Shown one piece after another: positions 4,767-11,494 of a stretch of DNA of 15,080 nucleotides; position 1 is the first letter of the stretch, and each line of letters opens with the position of its first letter. This stretch comes from OFTM10 sp964196195. GTDB taxonomy: Bacteria; Actinomycetota; Acidimicrobiia; Acidimicrobiales; Aldehydirespiratoraceae. A model generated the notes under the pieces. The model worked only from the letters and a program-made list of their open reading frames with translations, was not told where the DNA came from and made no database searches. Location of the stretch: the NCBI GenBank assembly GCA_964196195.1, contig CAXMSE010000097.1:1-15080 (forward strand), in the 5' to 3' direction. The position numbers and the translations under genes are program-made.

Positions 4767-7112
4767 GTGGCCGATCTCCACACTGGGCTCTCCGCCGCGG
4801 AGGTCGATGAGCGAGTCGCCGACGGGAGGGTCAACAACGTCCCCGATGCGCCCGTGCGCACATTCCCCCAGATCGTGCGCGCGAACGTGCTCACCCCAGT
4901 CAACGCGATCATCAGCACCCTGTTCGTGCTCATCCTCGTGGCCGGGTTCCCCGCCGACGCGCTTTTTGCCGGGGTGGTCGTTTCCAACAGCGTGATCGGG
5001 ATCGCCCAAGAGGTACAGGCGCGGCGCACCCTCAGCGCGCTGGCGGTCTTGTCGGCGCCCAAGGCGCGGGTGAGGCGCGACGGAAACCCCGTCGAGATCG
5101 GCGTGAGCGGAGTGGTGTCCGACGACCTGCTCGAGCTTGCGCCCGGCGATCAGGTTGTGGTCGATGGGGAGATCGTCCACGCCGTCGGCCTCGAGATCGA
5201 CGAGTCGCTGCTCACCGGTGAGAGCGACCCGGTGGAGAAAGAGCCCGGATCCGAGGTGCTGTCGGGATCGTTCGTCTCAGCCGGCTCCGGCCTCTATCGG
5301 GCCACCCGTATCGGAGCCGACAGCTATGCCGCCAAACTCGCCGAGGAGGCCCGGCGCTTCGAACTCGCGGGCAGCGAGTTGAGGAGCGGAGTCAATGTTG
5401 TGTTGCGCTGGCTCACCTTCATCATCCCGCCCGCTTCGATCATGCTCCTTCTTCGCCAGCTCGACACCCAGGACCGGTGGCAGGATGCCCTCCAGGCCAC
5501 TGTCGCAGCGGCCGTGGCCATGGTCCCCGATGGCCTCGTGCTGCTCACCAGCCTCAGCTTCATCACTGGCGTAATTGCGCTGGCCCGCCGCAAGGCTCTC
5601 GCCAAGGAGTTGGCATCGGTCGAGCTGCTCGCAAGGGTCGATACTCTCTGCCTCGACAAGACAGGCACGATCACCACGGGTGAGATCTCCCTCGGGCAAG
5701 TGGTGGCCCTCGGTGATACGAGCGACGCAGAGGCCGCCGAAGTCCTCGGGGCGTTGGGCGCCGCCGATCCGGCCCCCAATGCCACCCTGCTCGCGATCAT
5801 CTCTTCGCATCAGGCGCCGGACGGTTGGTTGGTGGGCGAGAGCCTGCCGTTCTCCTCGGCCCGCAAATGGGCCGCCACCGAATTTGTCGACCGCGGCACC
5901 TTCTATCTCGGTGCCCCCGACATCTTGTTCGACGACGACGACGATGAGGAGCGCGCCGCCGCCGACGAAGCCGCGGCGGCGGGCACCCGGGTTCTGCTGG
6001 TGACACGAGCCGACGGACCATGGCAAGGCGAAGCGCTCAGCCCCTCTCGCACCCCGGTGGCGATGGTCTTGCTCGAAGACACGGTGCGCCACGACGCCAA
6101 GGAGATCTTCGGATACTTCCACGATCAGGGGGTCGACCTGAAGGTGATCTCCGGCGACAACCCCGCCACCGTCGCCGCGGTGGCTCGGCGCGCGGGGATC
6201 AGCTCCGCCGGCGCCGGCTTCGATGCAAGAGACCTTCCCGACGACAGCGAGGAGCTGGCCGACATCGTGATCGAAACCACCGTGTTCGGCCGAGTGACCC
6301 CTCACCAGAAGCGGTCCATGGTCCACGCCCTCCAGAGCCGGGGCCGCACCGTGGCCATGACCGGCGACGGCGTCAACGACGTGCTCGCCCTCAAGGATGC
6401 CGACATGGGCATCGCCATGGGAGCCGGATCCTCGGCCACCCGAGCCGTCGCCCAGTTGGTGCTCCTCGACAACCAGTTCGGCACGCTCCCGCGTGTGCTC
6501 GCCGAGGGCCGGAAGGTCATCAACAACATCGAACGGGTGGCCAACCTCTTCATCACCAAGGCCGCCTACGCGGTGCTGCTCACCGCGCTGGTGGGTATCG
6601 CCGGGGCCCCGTTTCCCTTCCTGCCGCGCCAGCTCACCATGATCGGCACCTTTTCAATCGGAGTCCCGGGGTTCTTCCTAGCCCTAGCTCCCAACGATGC
6701 CCTGGTGCGGCCCGGCTTTCTCTCCCGGGTACTCCGCTTCTCGTTACCCGCGGGCGCAGTGGCCGGATCAGTGACCTACGTGCTCTACGAGGTCGTCCGC
6801 CGAATGGATGGGGTGACCCTCGACGAGGCTCGCACCGCGGCCACGGCCACCCTCTTGTTGATGGGGCTGACGATTCTCATCCTCATCAGTCGCCCCCTCA
6901 AGCCGTGGAAGCTCGGACTTGCCGCCTCCATGGCCGCGCTCTACACCCTCAACATGGCCCTTCCCTCCACCCGCGATTACTTCCAACTCGACTTACCGGG
7001 AACGAGCGCGTGGCTCGTCGTCGCGCTTGCCTCGGCGGTGGGCTCGGCGGGAATCACTCTCATCACCCACCTGCTCGACGACCGGCCCGGTCTGGTCGAC
7101 CAGCAGCCGTGA
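4767..7112 (+). CDS. CtpE-like cation-transporting P-type ATPase
   Basis: The 781-residue inner-membrane pump has all cytoplasmic signatures in order: LLTGES (about 148-153, actuator), DKTGT with phosphorylated Asp297, ISGDNPAT (461-468) and TGDGVND (532-538). Predicted membrane helices lie near 45-60, 65-80, 211-230 and 242-272, with several more after 590. The membrane-embedded motif in helix 4 is VPDGL (about 253-257), with Asp where many Ca2+ and Na+ pumps have Glu. The overall form resembles mycobacterial CtpE, a Ca2+ pump, but the ion is inferred. An acidic run of six Asp and two Glu (about 389-395) sits in the nucleotide-binding domain. The GTG start follows the NUDIX stop with no gap, and the end overlaps the lipid kinase gene by 4 bases, so translation is probably coupled. 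Confidence 0.95.
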   Translation: MADLHTGLSAAEVDERVADGRVNNVPDAPVRTFPQIVRANVLTPVNAIISTLFVLILVAGFPADALFAGVVVSNSVIGIAQEVQARRTLSALAVLSAPKARVRRDGNPVEIGVSGVVSDDLLELAPGDQVVVDGEIVHAVGLEIDESLLTGESDPVEKEPGSEVLSGSFVSAGSGLYRATRIGADSYAAKLAEEARRFELAGSELRSGVNVVLRWLTFIIPPASIMLLLRQLDTQDRWQDALQATVAAAVAMVPDGLVLLTSLSFITGVIALARRKALAKELASVELLARVDTLCLDKTGTITTGEISLGQVVALGDTSDAEAAEVLGALGAADPAPNATLLAIISSHQAPDGWLVGESLPFSSARKWAATEFVDRGTFYLGAPDILFDDDDDEERAAADEAAAAGTRVLLVTRADGPWQGEALSPSRTPVAMVLLEDTVRHDAKEIFGYFHDQGVDLKVISGDNPATVAAVARRAGISSAGAGFDARDLPDDSEELADIVIETTVFGRVTPHQKRSMVHALQSRGRTVAMTGDGVNDVLALKDADMGIAMGAGSSATRAVAQLVLLDNQFGTLPRVLAEGRKVINNIERVANLFITKAAYAVLLTALVGIAGAPFPFLPRQLTMIGTFSIGVPGFFLALAPNDALVRPGFLSRVLRFSLPAGAVAGSVTYVLYEVVRRMDGVTLDEARTAATATLLLMGLTILILISRPLKPWKLGLAASMAALYTLNMALPSTRDYFQLDLPGTSAWLVVALASAVGSAGITLITHLLDDRPGLVDQQP

Positions 7113-7972
7113 GCACCGTCCACCTGCTCGTCAGCCCCGATGCAGGTCGGGGAAGGGCGACAGCCGCGGCGGCCGGAGCAATCTCGGCGCTGAGAGCCGA
7201 AGGCGCTGATCTCATCGACATCACCGGACCCGACGCGGTCACGTCGTCTGAAGCGGCACAGCGCGTCGTGGCCGACGGAGCCACCCGCCTGGTGGTGGTG
7301 GGGGGCGATGGCCTCGTTCACATGGCCCTCCAGGCCGTCGCCCAGACCGGCGTGGTTCTGGGGGTGATACCGGTCGGCACCGGCAACGACTTCGCCTTCG
7401 CCCTCGGCCTCCCCAAAGATCCAGCCGACGCGGCTCGCCTCGCACTGGCCGAGCCCACCCCACTCGATGCCATTCGTGTCGGCCATCGCTGGATTGCGTC
7501 AGTGGCGATGGCCGGGTTCTCCGCCGACGTCAACGAGAGGGCCAACAGGATGGCCTTTCCCCGCGGCCCGTCGCGCTACACGATGGCCACCCTGCGCGAA
7601 CTTCCAGCCCTGCGCCACCGCCACGTGGCGCTCACCGTCGACGGCCGACCCCATGAGTTCGATGCTGCTCTGATCGCGGTTGGCAACACGGCCCTCTTCG
7701 GTGGCGGCATGCAGATATCACCCAATGCCGACCCCACCGACGGCCTGCTCGACGTCACGGTCGTGGCCGACATAGGGCGGATCGAACTCCTGAGGTTCTT
7801 CCGACTCGTCTTCGACGGCCGCCACCTCGACCACCCGAAGGTCCACACCATGCGAGGAGCCGAGGTCAGCATCGAAGGCGACGATCTCGAGCTCTGGGGG
7901 GACGGAGAGCCGGTGGTTTCCACCCCCCTCACTCTCACCGCGGTGCCGGGCGCTCTTTCCTTAGCCCATTAG
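7109..7972 (+). CDS. Diacylglycerol kinase-family lipid kinase
   Basis: The 287-residue product is a DAGK/LCB5-type lipid kinase. It starts with VHLLVSPDAGRGR (4-16), then the nucleotide-binding VVGGDGLVHMALQ (63-75) and VIPVGTGNDFA (86-96), and in the second lobe GNTALFGGGMQISPNADPTD (192-211) followed by GLLDV. Usual length for the family is about 290-300. The common GGDGT is GGDGL here. The enzyme would use ATP to phosphorylate diacylglycerol or a related lipid at the inner face of the membrane. The start is the GTG in the GTGA overlap with the ATPase stop. An open frame extends far upstream in this phase, but it only reads antiparallel to nothing real and overlaps the ATPase. Last gene of the operon. 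Confidence 0.92.
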   Translation: MSTVHLLVSPDAGRGRATAAAAGAISALRAEGADLIDITGPDAVTSSEAAQRVVADGATRLVVVGGDGLVHMALQAVAQTGVVLGVIPVGTGNDFAFALGLPKDPADAARLALAEPTPLDAIRVGHRWIASVAMAGFSADVNERANRMAFPRGPSRYTMATLRELPALRHRHVALTVDGRPHEFDAALIAVGNTALFGGGMQISPNADPTDGLLDVTVVADIGRIELLRFFRLVFDGRHLDHPKVHTMRGAEVSIEGDDLELWGDGEPVVSTPLTLTAVPGALSLAH

Positions 7973-7987
7973 CCAGGCACGAGGCCA

Positions 7988-8001
7988 GTGGCCACGGCCA
8001 C
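7988..8001 (+). terminator. Weak hairpin after the NUDIX-ATPase-lipid kinase operon
   Basis: GTGGCC (7988-7993) and GGCCAC (7996-8001) form a short inverted repeat 15 bases after the lipid kinase stop. The sequence GAGATTCTT follows, which is only a poor T tract. Position suggests an operon terminator, but the structure is marginal. Confidence 0.25.
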
Positions 8002-8052
8002 GAGATTCTTGGCGATACGGAAACCTGTTTACATCGACCGAGCGGACAGACC

Positions 8053-8086
8053 CCTCGCGGTCGATCACCGACCCATCATCGCGAGG
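8053..8086 (-). terminator. Two-tier hairpin immediately after the WhiB-like gene
   Basis: CCTCGCG (8053-8059) pairs with CGCGAGG (8080-8086), and inside it GGTCG (8059-8063, sharing the boundary base) can pair with CGACC (8069-8073). The structure ends one base beyond the stop codon of the minus-strand WhiB-like gene (8087-8089). There is no T tract after it on the minus strand, so it may act as a 3' stabilising hairpin rather than an intrinsic terminator. Confidence 0.35.
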
Positions 8087-8431
8087 TCAGGAGGCGGTGG
8101 CCATCGCGTTGCGGGCCCGCTCCTCGGCGACCCGCTTGCGACCGATGATCGGTGTGGTTGGAGGGAAGCCCGCATCAGCGCGTTCGGACTCCGACTCACC
8201 ACCCCAGAAGCCGAGCTCACGATTTGACCGCGCGTAAACGCGGCAGTCGCCAAGTGAGTTGCAGTTGTCGCAGATCACCGTGGCGTCGGCCTCGCGTCGA
8301 ACCCTGGCCTCGGGACGCTCGGCGAAGGGGGCGAAGAAGAGGTCGCTGTGACCTTCACATGGCGCTGTTCGCATCCATCCAGTGGCACCCGTCGGCCCCG
8401 TGATCAGTTCGGTATCGATCGCTTCGAGCAT
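8087..8431 (-). CDS. WhiB-family transcriptional regulator (Wbl)
   Basis: The 114-residue product has the four-cysteine Wbl signature: Cys25, Cys54, Cys57 and Cys63, in the spacing C-x28-C-x2-C-x5-C that binds a [4Fe-4S] cluster. Family landmarks also present are DLFFAP (30-35), YARSNRELGFWGG (66-78, the turn motif usually G[I/V/F]WGG) and a basic C-terminal tail RKRVAEERAR (98-107) expected to contact DNA. Wbl proteins bind the primary sigma factor and respond to redox or nitric oxide. Which paralogue this is cannot be decided. The ATG at 8431 was chosen because it gives the usual family length; the frame stays open to 8620 but that part shows no Wbl sequence. Shine-Dalgarno is weak. A hairpin lies 32 bases upstream. 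Confidence 0.93.
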   Translation of the reverse strand: MLEAIDTELITGPTGATGWMRTAPCEGHSDLFFAPFAERPEARVRREADATVICDNCNSLGDCRVYARSNRELGFWGGESESERADAGFPPTTPIIGRKRVAEERARNAMATAS

Positions 8432-8462
8432 CGTTTGAATCTCATGTTTCTGGGGACCTCTT

Positions 8463-8480
8463 CCACATCTCCCGATGTGG
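8463..8480. promoter_or_regulatory. Inverted repeat upstream of the WhiB-like gene
   Basis: CCACATC (8463-8469) and GATGTGG (8474-8480) form a perfect 7-bp inverted repeat with a 4-base centre, ending 31 bases before the WhiB-like start. It could be an operator for a dimeric regulator or a hairpin in the 5' leader. No convincing -10/-35 pair could be assigned. Confidence 0.4.
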
Positions 8481-8574
8481 CGCCGGACTCCCCGATCGGC
8501 TATGCCGAATCTAGGAAAAAGTAGGCTGAATGTCCCGCGAACGGCGATAGTTCTTCGCGCTAGGGGATATCTCG

Positions 8575-8608
8575 AAATCAGATGGCTCGAATTCGAACCA
8601 ACTGATTT
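8575..8608. repeat. 34-bp near-perfect palindrome between the kinase remnant and the WhiB-like gene
   Basis: The left half (8575-8591) and the reverse complement of the right half (8592-8608) agree at 15 of 17 positions. The centre is TCGAATTCGA and the outer arms are AAATCAG and CTGATTT. It starts 23 bases downstream of the stop of the histidine kinase remnant (minus strand) and about 144 bases upstream of the WhiB-like start. On the minus strand one mismatch becomes a G-U pair. It may be a leftover terminator or a regulator site. Confidence 0.5.
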
Positions 8609-8630
8609 GCGAATGCCCAATCAATCCACG

Positions 8631-8831
8631 TTAGTCGATCATCGCCGCCCAGTGAAGAGCGAACCTCGCGCCACCACCCGGAGCGGTCGAAACGTACACC
8701 GTCCCTCCCATCGCGGCCACCGATTCAGCTACCACCGCAAGGCCTAGTCCAGCACCTCCGCCATCACGGGTCCGCGCATCCTCGAGCCTTGTGAATCGCT
8801 CGAGCACCAGCGAGGAAGTCCTCGACGACAT
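8631..8831 (-). pseudogene. C-terminal remnant of a sensor histidine kinase
   Basis: Only the end of a HATPase_c domain is present: LERFTRLEDARTRDG (F box), GGAGLGLAVVAESVAAMGG (G2 box and following helix), then VYVSTAPGGGARFALHW before the stop at 8631. The H box, N box and G1 box, the sensor part and any membrane segments are missing. The frame is open far upstream, but there it runs across the terminator and antisense to threonine synthase without kinase similarity, so homology begins at about 8810. An ATG at 8829-8831 could in principle give a 66-residue product, which would lack catalytic residues. No response regulator gene is nearby. Assignment of the fragment is strong; the breakpoint is approximate. 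Confidence 0.75.
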
Positions 8832-8865
8832 CTTCGAGGACTGAGATCTTCTAGCTCGGAGAAAA

Positions 8866-8901
8866 CGCGGAAGGGCGTCCCCGCGGGGACGCCCTTCCGC
8901 G
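8866..8901 (-). terminator. Strong intrinsic terminator of the threonine synthase operon
   Basis: CGCGGAAGGGCGTCCCCG (8866-8883) is followed directly by its exact reverse complement (8884-8901), giving a 36-bp perfect palindrome. On the minus strand the stem is followed by TTTTC. It begins 5 bases after the threonine synthase stop. On the plus strand there is no T tract, so it acts on the minus strand. Confidence 0.9.
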
Positions 8902-8905
8902 CGTC

Positions 8906-10132
8906 TCAACCAGTCGAGGCGGAAAGAACAGCCCAGTCGACCGGATCGGGAAGGGTCGACAATGGCTCGGTGCCCATCACCTCCACATACTTCTGGGCGG
9001 CTCCCGTATTGAAGATCACGACCCTCTCGTCGGGGTCGATCGCCTTCTCGGCCACCAGCAGCTCGAGCACCCCGATGCAGGCACCGGTCTCGGGGGCGAA
9101 GGCGATGCCCTCCAGCGCTGAGGCGCGACGGGCCCACGCCAGCAGGGATTCTTCAGGGCAGTCTCGGGCCTGGCCGCCTGATTCGTTCACCGCATCGAGG
9201 ATCATGAAATCTCCGACTGCCGCAGGTACTCTCAGCCCACTCGCCGCGGTTGCCGCGTCAGGGAAGGGTTCGGCGAACCGTTCGCCCTTGCTCCAGGCTG
9301 TGCTGATCGGAGCACAACCATCGGACTGACACGACACCATCCGAGGACGGCGCTCGTCGGCCAGCCACCCCATCTCACCCAGCTCGGCGAAGGCCTTCCA
9401 CATGCCGATCAGGCCAGTGCCGCCACCAGTGGGATACAAGATGACGTCGGGCAGCGACCAGTCGGACTGCTCCGCCAGCTCCAATCCCATTGTTTTCTTG
9501 CCCTCGATGCGGTACGGCTCCTTGAGCGTGGATACATCGAACCAGCCCATATGGGGGGTGCCGTCTCGAACTATCGCTCCACAATCGGTGATCAAGCCAT
9601 CAACGAGGAAGGCCTGAGCGCCGTAGTAGGCGGCCTCGTATTGGTTGACGATGGGCGTGTCGGCGGGCATGAAGACATAGGCATCGAGCCCGACCCGGGC
9701 GGCATACGCGGCCATCGCGCCACCGGCGTTGCCGGCGGTGGGGATCGCCACACTCTTCACCCCCAACTCGTTGGCGCGGCTGACCGCCATCGCGAGCCCA
9801 CGACTCTTGAACGAGCCAGTCGGGAGCTGTGATTCATCCTTCACCCACAGATCGTTGAGACCGAGTGCGGCCCCGAGTCGCTCACACCGCAACAGGGGGG
9901 TCATGCCCTCTCCCAGCGACGCGATCTTCGTGTCGTCGTCGACGGGCAGTAGTTCCCGGTATCGCCACATGGTCGGCTCCCGCGCCGCTACCGCTTCCTT
10001 GGTCATAGCCGCCGCGACTGCCTCCAGGTCGTAACGCACCCACAGGGGGCGTCCTTCATGGAGCGTCTGGAGCTCATCGTGAGCGAGATTGGTGCCGTCG
10101 ATGGCAGATTCGAGGTGGGTCACGTAGCTCAT
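8906..10132 (-). CDS. Threonine synthase
   Basis: The 408-residue product is a fold-type II PLP enzyme that would convert O-phosphohomoserine to threonine in the cytoplasm. The PLP lysine is Lys109 in LPTGSFKSRG (103-112). The Asn loop is TAGNAGGA (132-139), and the phosphate-binding loop is PTGGGTG (234-240). GEGMTPLLR (74-82) and WVKDESQLPTGSFKSRG (96-112) are typical of threonine synthase. The N-terminus (HEGRPLWVRYDL) corresponds to the CGGPLxVRYDL segment of relatives but lacks the cysteine pairs that many of them have. The start is an ATG with AAAGGT 7 bases upstream. It follows the CoA transferase gene by 26 bases on the same strand and ends at a strong terminator. A related PLP lyase is the alternative. 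Confidence 0.88.
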   Translation of the reverse strand: MSYVTHLESAIDGTNLAHDELQTLHEGRPLWVRYDLEAVAAAMTKEAVAAREPTMWRYRELLPVDDDTKIASLGEGMTPLLRCERLGAALGLNDLWVKDESQLPTGSFKSRGLAMAVSRANELGVKSVAIPTAGNAGGAMAAYAARVGLDAYVFMPADTPIVNQYEAAYYGAQAFLVDGLITDCGAIVRDGTPHMGWFDVSTLKEPYRIEGKKTMGLELAEQSDWSLPDVILYPTGGGTGLIGMWKAFAELGEMGWLADERRPRMVSCQSDGCAPISTAWSKGERFAEPFPDAATAASGLRVPAAVGDFMILDAVNESGGQARDCPEESLLAWARRASALEGIAFAPETGACIGVLELLVAEKAIDPDERVVIFNTGAAQKYVEVMGTEPLSTLPDPVDWAVLSASTG

Positions 10133-10158
10133 GGAATAGACCTTTCATGGTTCACGTC

Positions 10159-11367
10159 TTAGATACAGGAAACGACACCGCTGTCGTGGAGCGAGCCGAT
10201 CTCGATGGCGGTCAGACCAAGCACGTCGGCCAATATTTCCTCGGTGTGTTGGCCGAGACGGGGGGCAGGCCCAGGCTCCATGGGTAGAGCACCTCCGAAA
10301 GCGAGCGGAGATCCAGGGGTGAGGTAGCTGCCGATTCCCGGCTGTTCCACCTCGCGAAAGAGCTCACTCTCGGTGGAGCACCGAGGATCCCCGGCCACCA
10401 TTTCACCGAAGGTCTGGTAGCGCCCCCAGCAAACACCGAGAGCATCGAACCTCGATTCGACCATTTCGAACGGGCGACCCGCCACCCACGGGGCTATCAG
10501 GGCCGAAATCTCCGCCCGTGCCTCGAATCGCTGACCCTCATCGCGAAAGTCACAGCCCCGCTCCTCTGCCAGCGCCGTAACCGCCTCGTCGGTAGCAGTG
10601 GCCTCGAGCAGGCTCGACCACTGCTTCGGGCTGATACCCACGGCATAGATCCGAACACCGTCGGCACAGGTGAACTCGGCCCCATAGGCGCCGTAGAGAT
10701 CATTTCCGAACCGCGGCCGCTCCGCCCCGTTGATCTGGGCCTCCGCAACATGGCCCAGTGCGCTCACAGCCGCCAGGGCCACATCCGACAGGGCAAGGGT
10801 CATCGAGGCCCCCTCGCCGGTGATGAGCCGATGTCGATCCGCGGCGAGGATCCCCAGGGCCGCGGTCTGGCCGCAGATCAGATCCCACGCCGGCAGAACA
10901 TGATTGATGGGCTCATCGGAACCTACCGGGCCGGTTGCGGACGGATAACCCATGGCACAGTTGACGGTGTAGTCGAGAGCGGTCGACCCATCGCGGTTGC
11001 CGGTGATCGCCAACATCACGAGATCGGGTCGGGCGGCCGATAACAATTCGTGCCCCATCCACCCCCGGGCGGGAAAGTTGGTGAGGAAGGTGCCGGCCCC
11101 GGCAATGAGCCCGGCCAGGAGCTCTCGAGCCCGATCCGACCTGAGATCCACCGCGATCGATCGTTTGCCCTTGTTGAGCCCGGCCCAGTAGATCGACTCC
11201 CCATCCGCAGTGAGAGGCCACCGACGAAAGTCGAGGCCGCCACCGATCTGATCGAACCGGATCACATCGGCTCCGAGCTGGGCGAGCGTCATACCTCCAG
11301 AGGGAGCAGCCACGAATGCAGACCCCTCGATCACTCGAAGACCGTCGAGCGGCGCGTTCATGCCCAT
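10159..11367 (-). CDS. 2-methylfumaryl-CoA isomerase-like CaiB/BaiF CoA transferase
   Basis: The 402-residue product is a family III CoA transferase. Several stretches closely match what I know of Chloroflexus mesaconyl-CoA C1-C4 transferase: VIEGSAFVAAPSGGMTLAQL (12-31), IGGGLDFRRWP (41-51), WAGLNKGKRSIAVDLRS (61-77), TNFPARGW (96-103), NHVLPAWDLICGQ (155-167) and VEQPGIGSYLTPGSPL. Asp162 in PAWD is the expected catalytic aspartate that forms the acyl-enzyme. Known members move CoA within 2-methylfumaryl-CoA (C1 to C4) in the 3-hydroxypropionate bicycle. No other bicycle gene is visible, so the true substrate may differ. ATG at 11367 or 11361; neither has a strong Shine-Dalgarno. It is upstream of threonine synthase in the same operon and divergent from the thiolase gene. 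Confidence 0.85.
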   Translation of the reverse strand: MGMNAPLDGLRVIEGSAFVAAPSGGMTLAQLGADVIRFDQIGGGLDFRRWPLTADGESIYWAGLNKGKRSIAVDLRSDRARELLAGLIAGAGTFLTNFPARGWMGHELLSAARPDLVMLAITGNRDGSTALDYTVNCAMGYPSATGPVGSDEPINHVLPAWDLICGQTAALGILAADRHRLITGEGASMTLALSDVALAAVSALGHVAEAQINGAERPRFGNDLYGAYGAEFTCADGVRIYAVGISPKQWSSLLEATATDEAVTALAEERGCDFRDEGQRFEARAEISALIAPWVAGRPFEMVESRFDALGVCWGRYQTFGEMVAGDPRCSTESELFREVEQPGIGSYLTPGSPLAFGGALPMEPGPAPRLGQHTEEILADVLGLTAIEIGSLHDSGVVSCI

Positions 11368-11483
11368 GGTGGGCGAGCCTACCCGTGAGGCCTCGAGAGC
11401 CAGGAAGCCGAAGAGTTGGTAAGCACGGCGACCGTCGGCTGGGGGGCTGATCTTCTGAGGCGTTATGGTTCGGTGTCCAGCTC

Positions 11484-11490
11484 AAGGAGG
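11484..11490 (+). promoter_or_regulatory. Ribosome binding site that fixes the thiolase start
   Basis: AAGGAGG lies 4 bases before the ATG at 11495. It supports that start over the in-frame ATG at 11465, which would add ten residues with no thiolase similarity. The divergent gap 11368-11494 must carry promoters for both directions, but no convincing -35/-10 pairs were identified. Confidence 0.85.
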
Positions 11491-11494
11491 AACC

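Noticed and set aside
3987..5180. A 397-codon minus-strand ORF opposite the NUDIX and ATPase genes
   Set aside because: It has the Gly/Asp/His-rich composition of an antisense shadow, and the plus strand carries clear catalytic motifs of two known families.
5277..6326. A 349-codon minus-strand ORF inside the ATPase gene
   Set aside because: Antisense to the phosphorylation and nucleotide-binding domains of the ATPase, with no recognisable motifs.
6020..7108. A 650-residue plus-strand protein ending with the lipid kinase
   Set aside because: The part before 7109 is out of frame with and fully overlaps the P-type ATPase, and reads as an Arg/Pro/His-rich shadow. The kinase similarity starts exactly at the GTG at 7109.
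8581..8612. A tRNA T-arm on the minus strand (GGTTCGAATTC)
   Set aside because: The bases flanking the loop do not form the required 5-bp T stem, and no anticodon or acceptor arms can be built. The match comes from the palindrome centre.
8832..9137. N-terminal extension of the histidine kinase remnant
   Set aside because: This part of the open frame runs through the terminator palindrome and antisense to threonine synthase, and reads as Arg/Gly-rich noise without kinase motifs.
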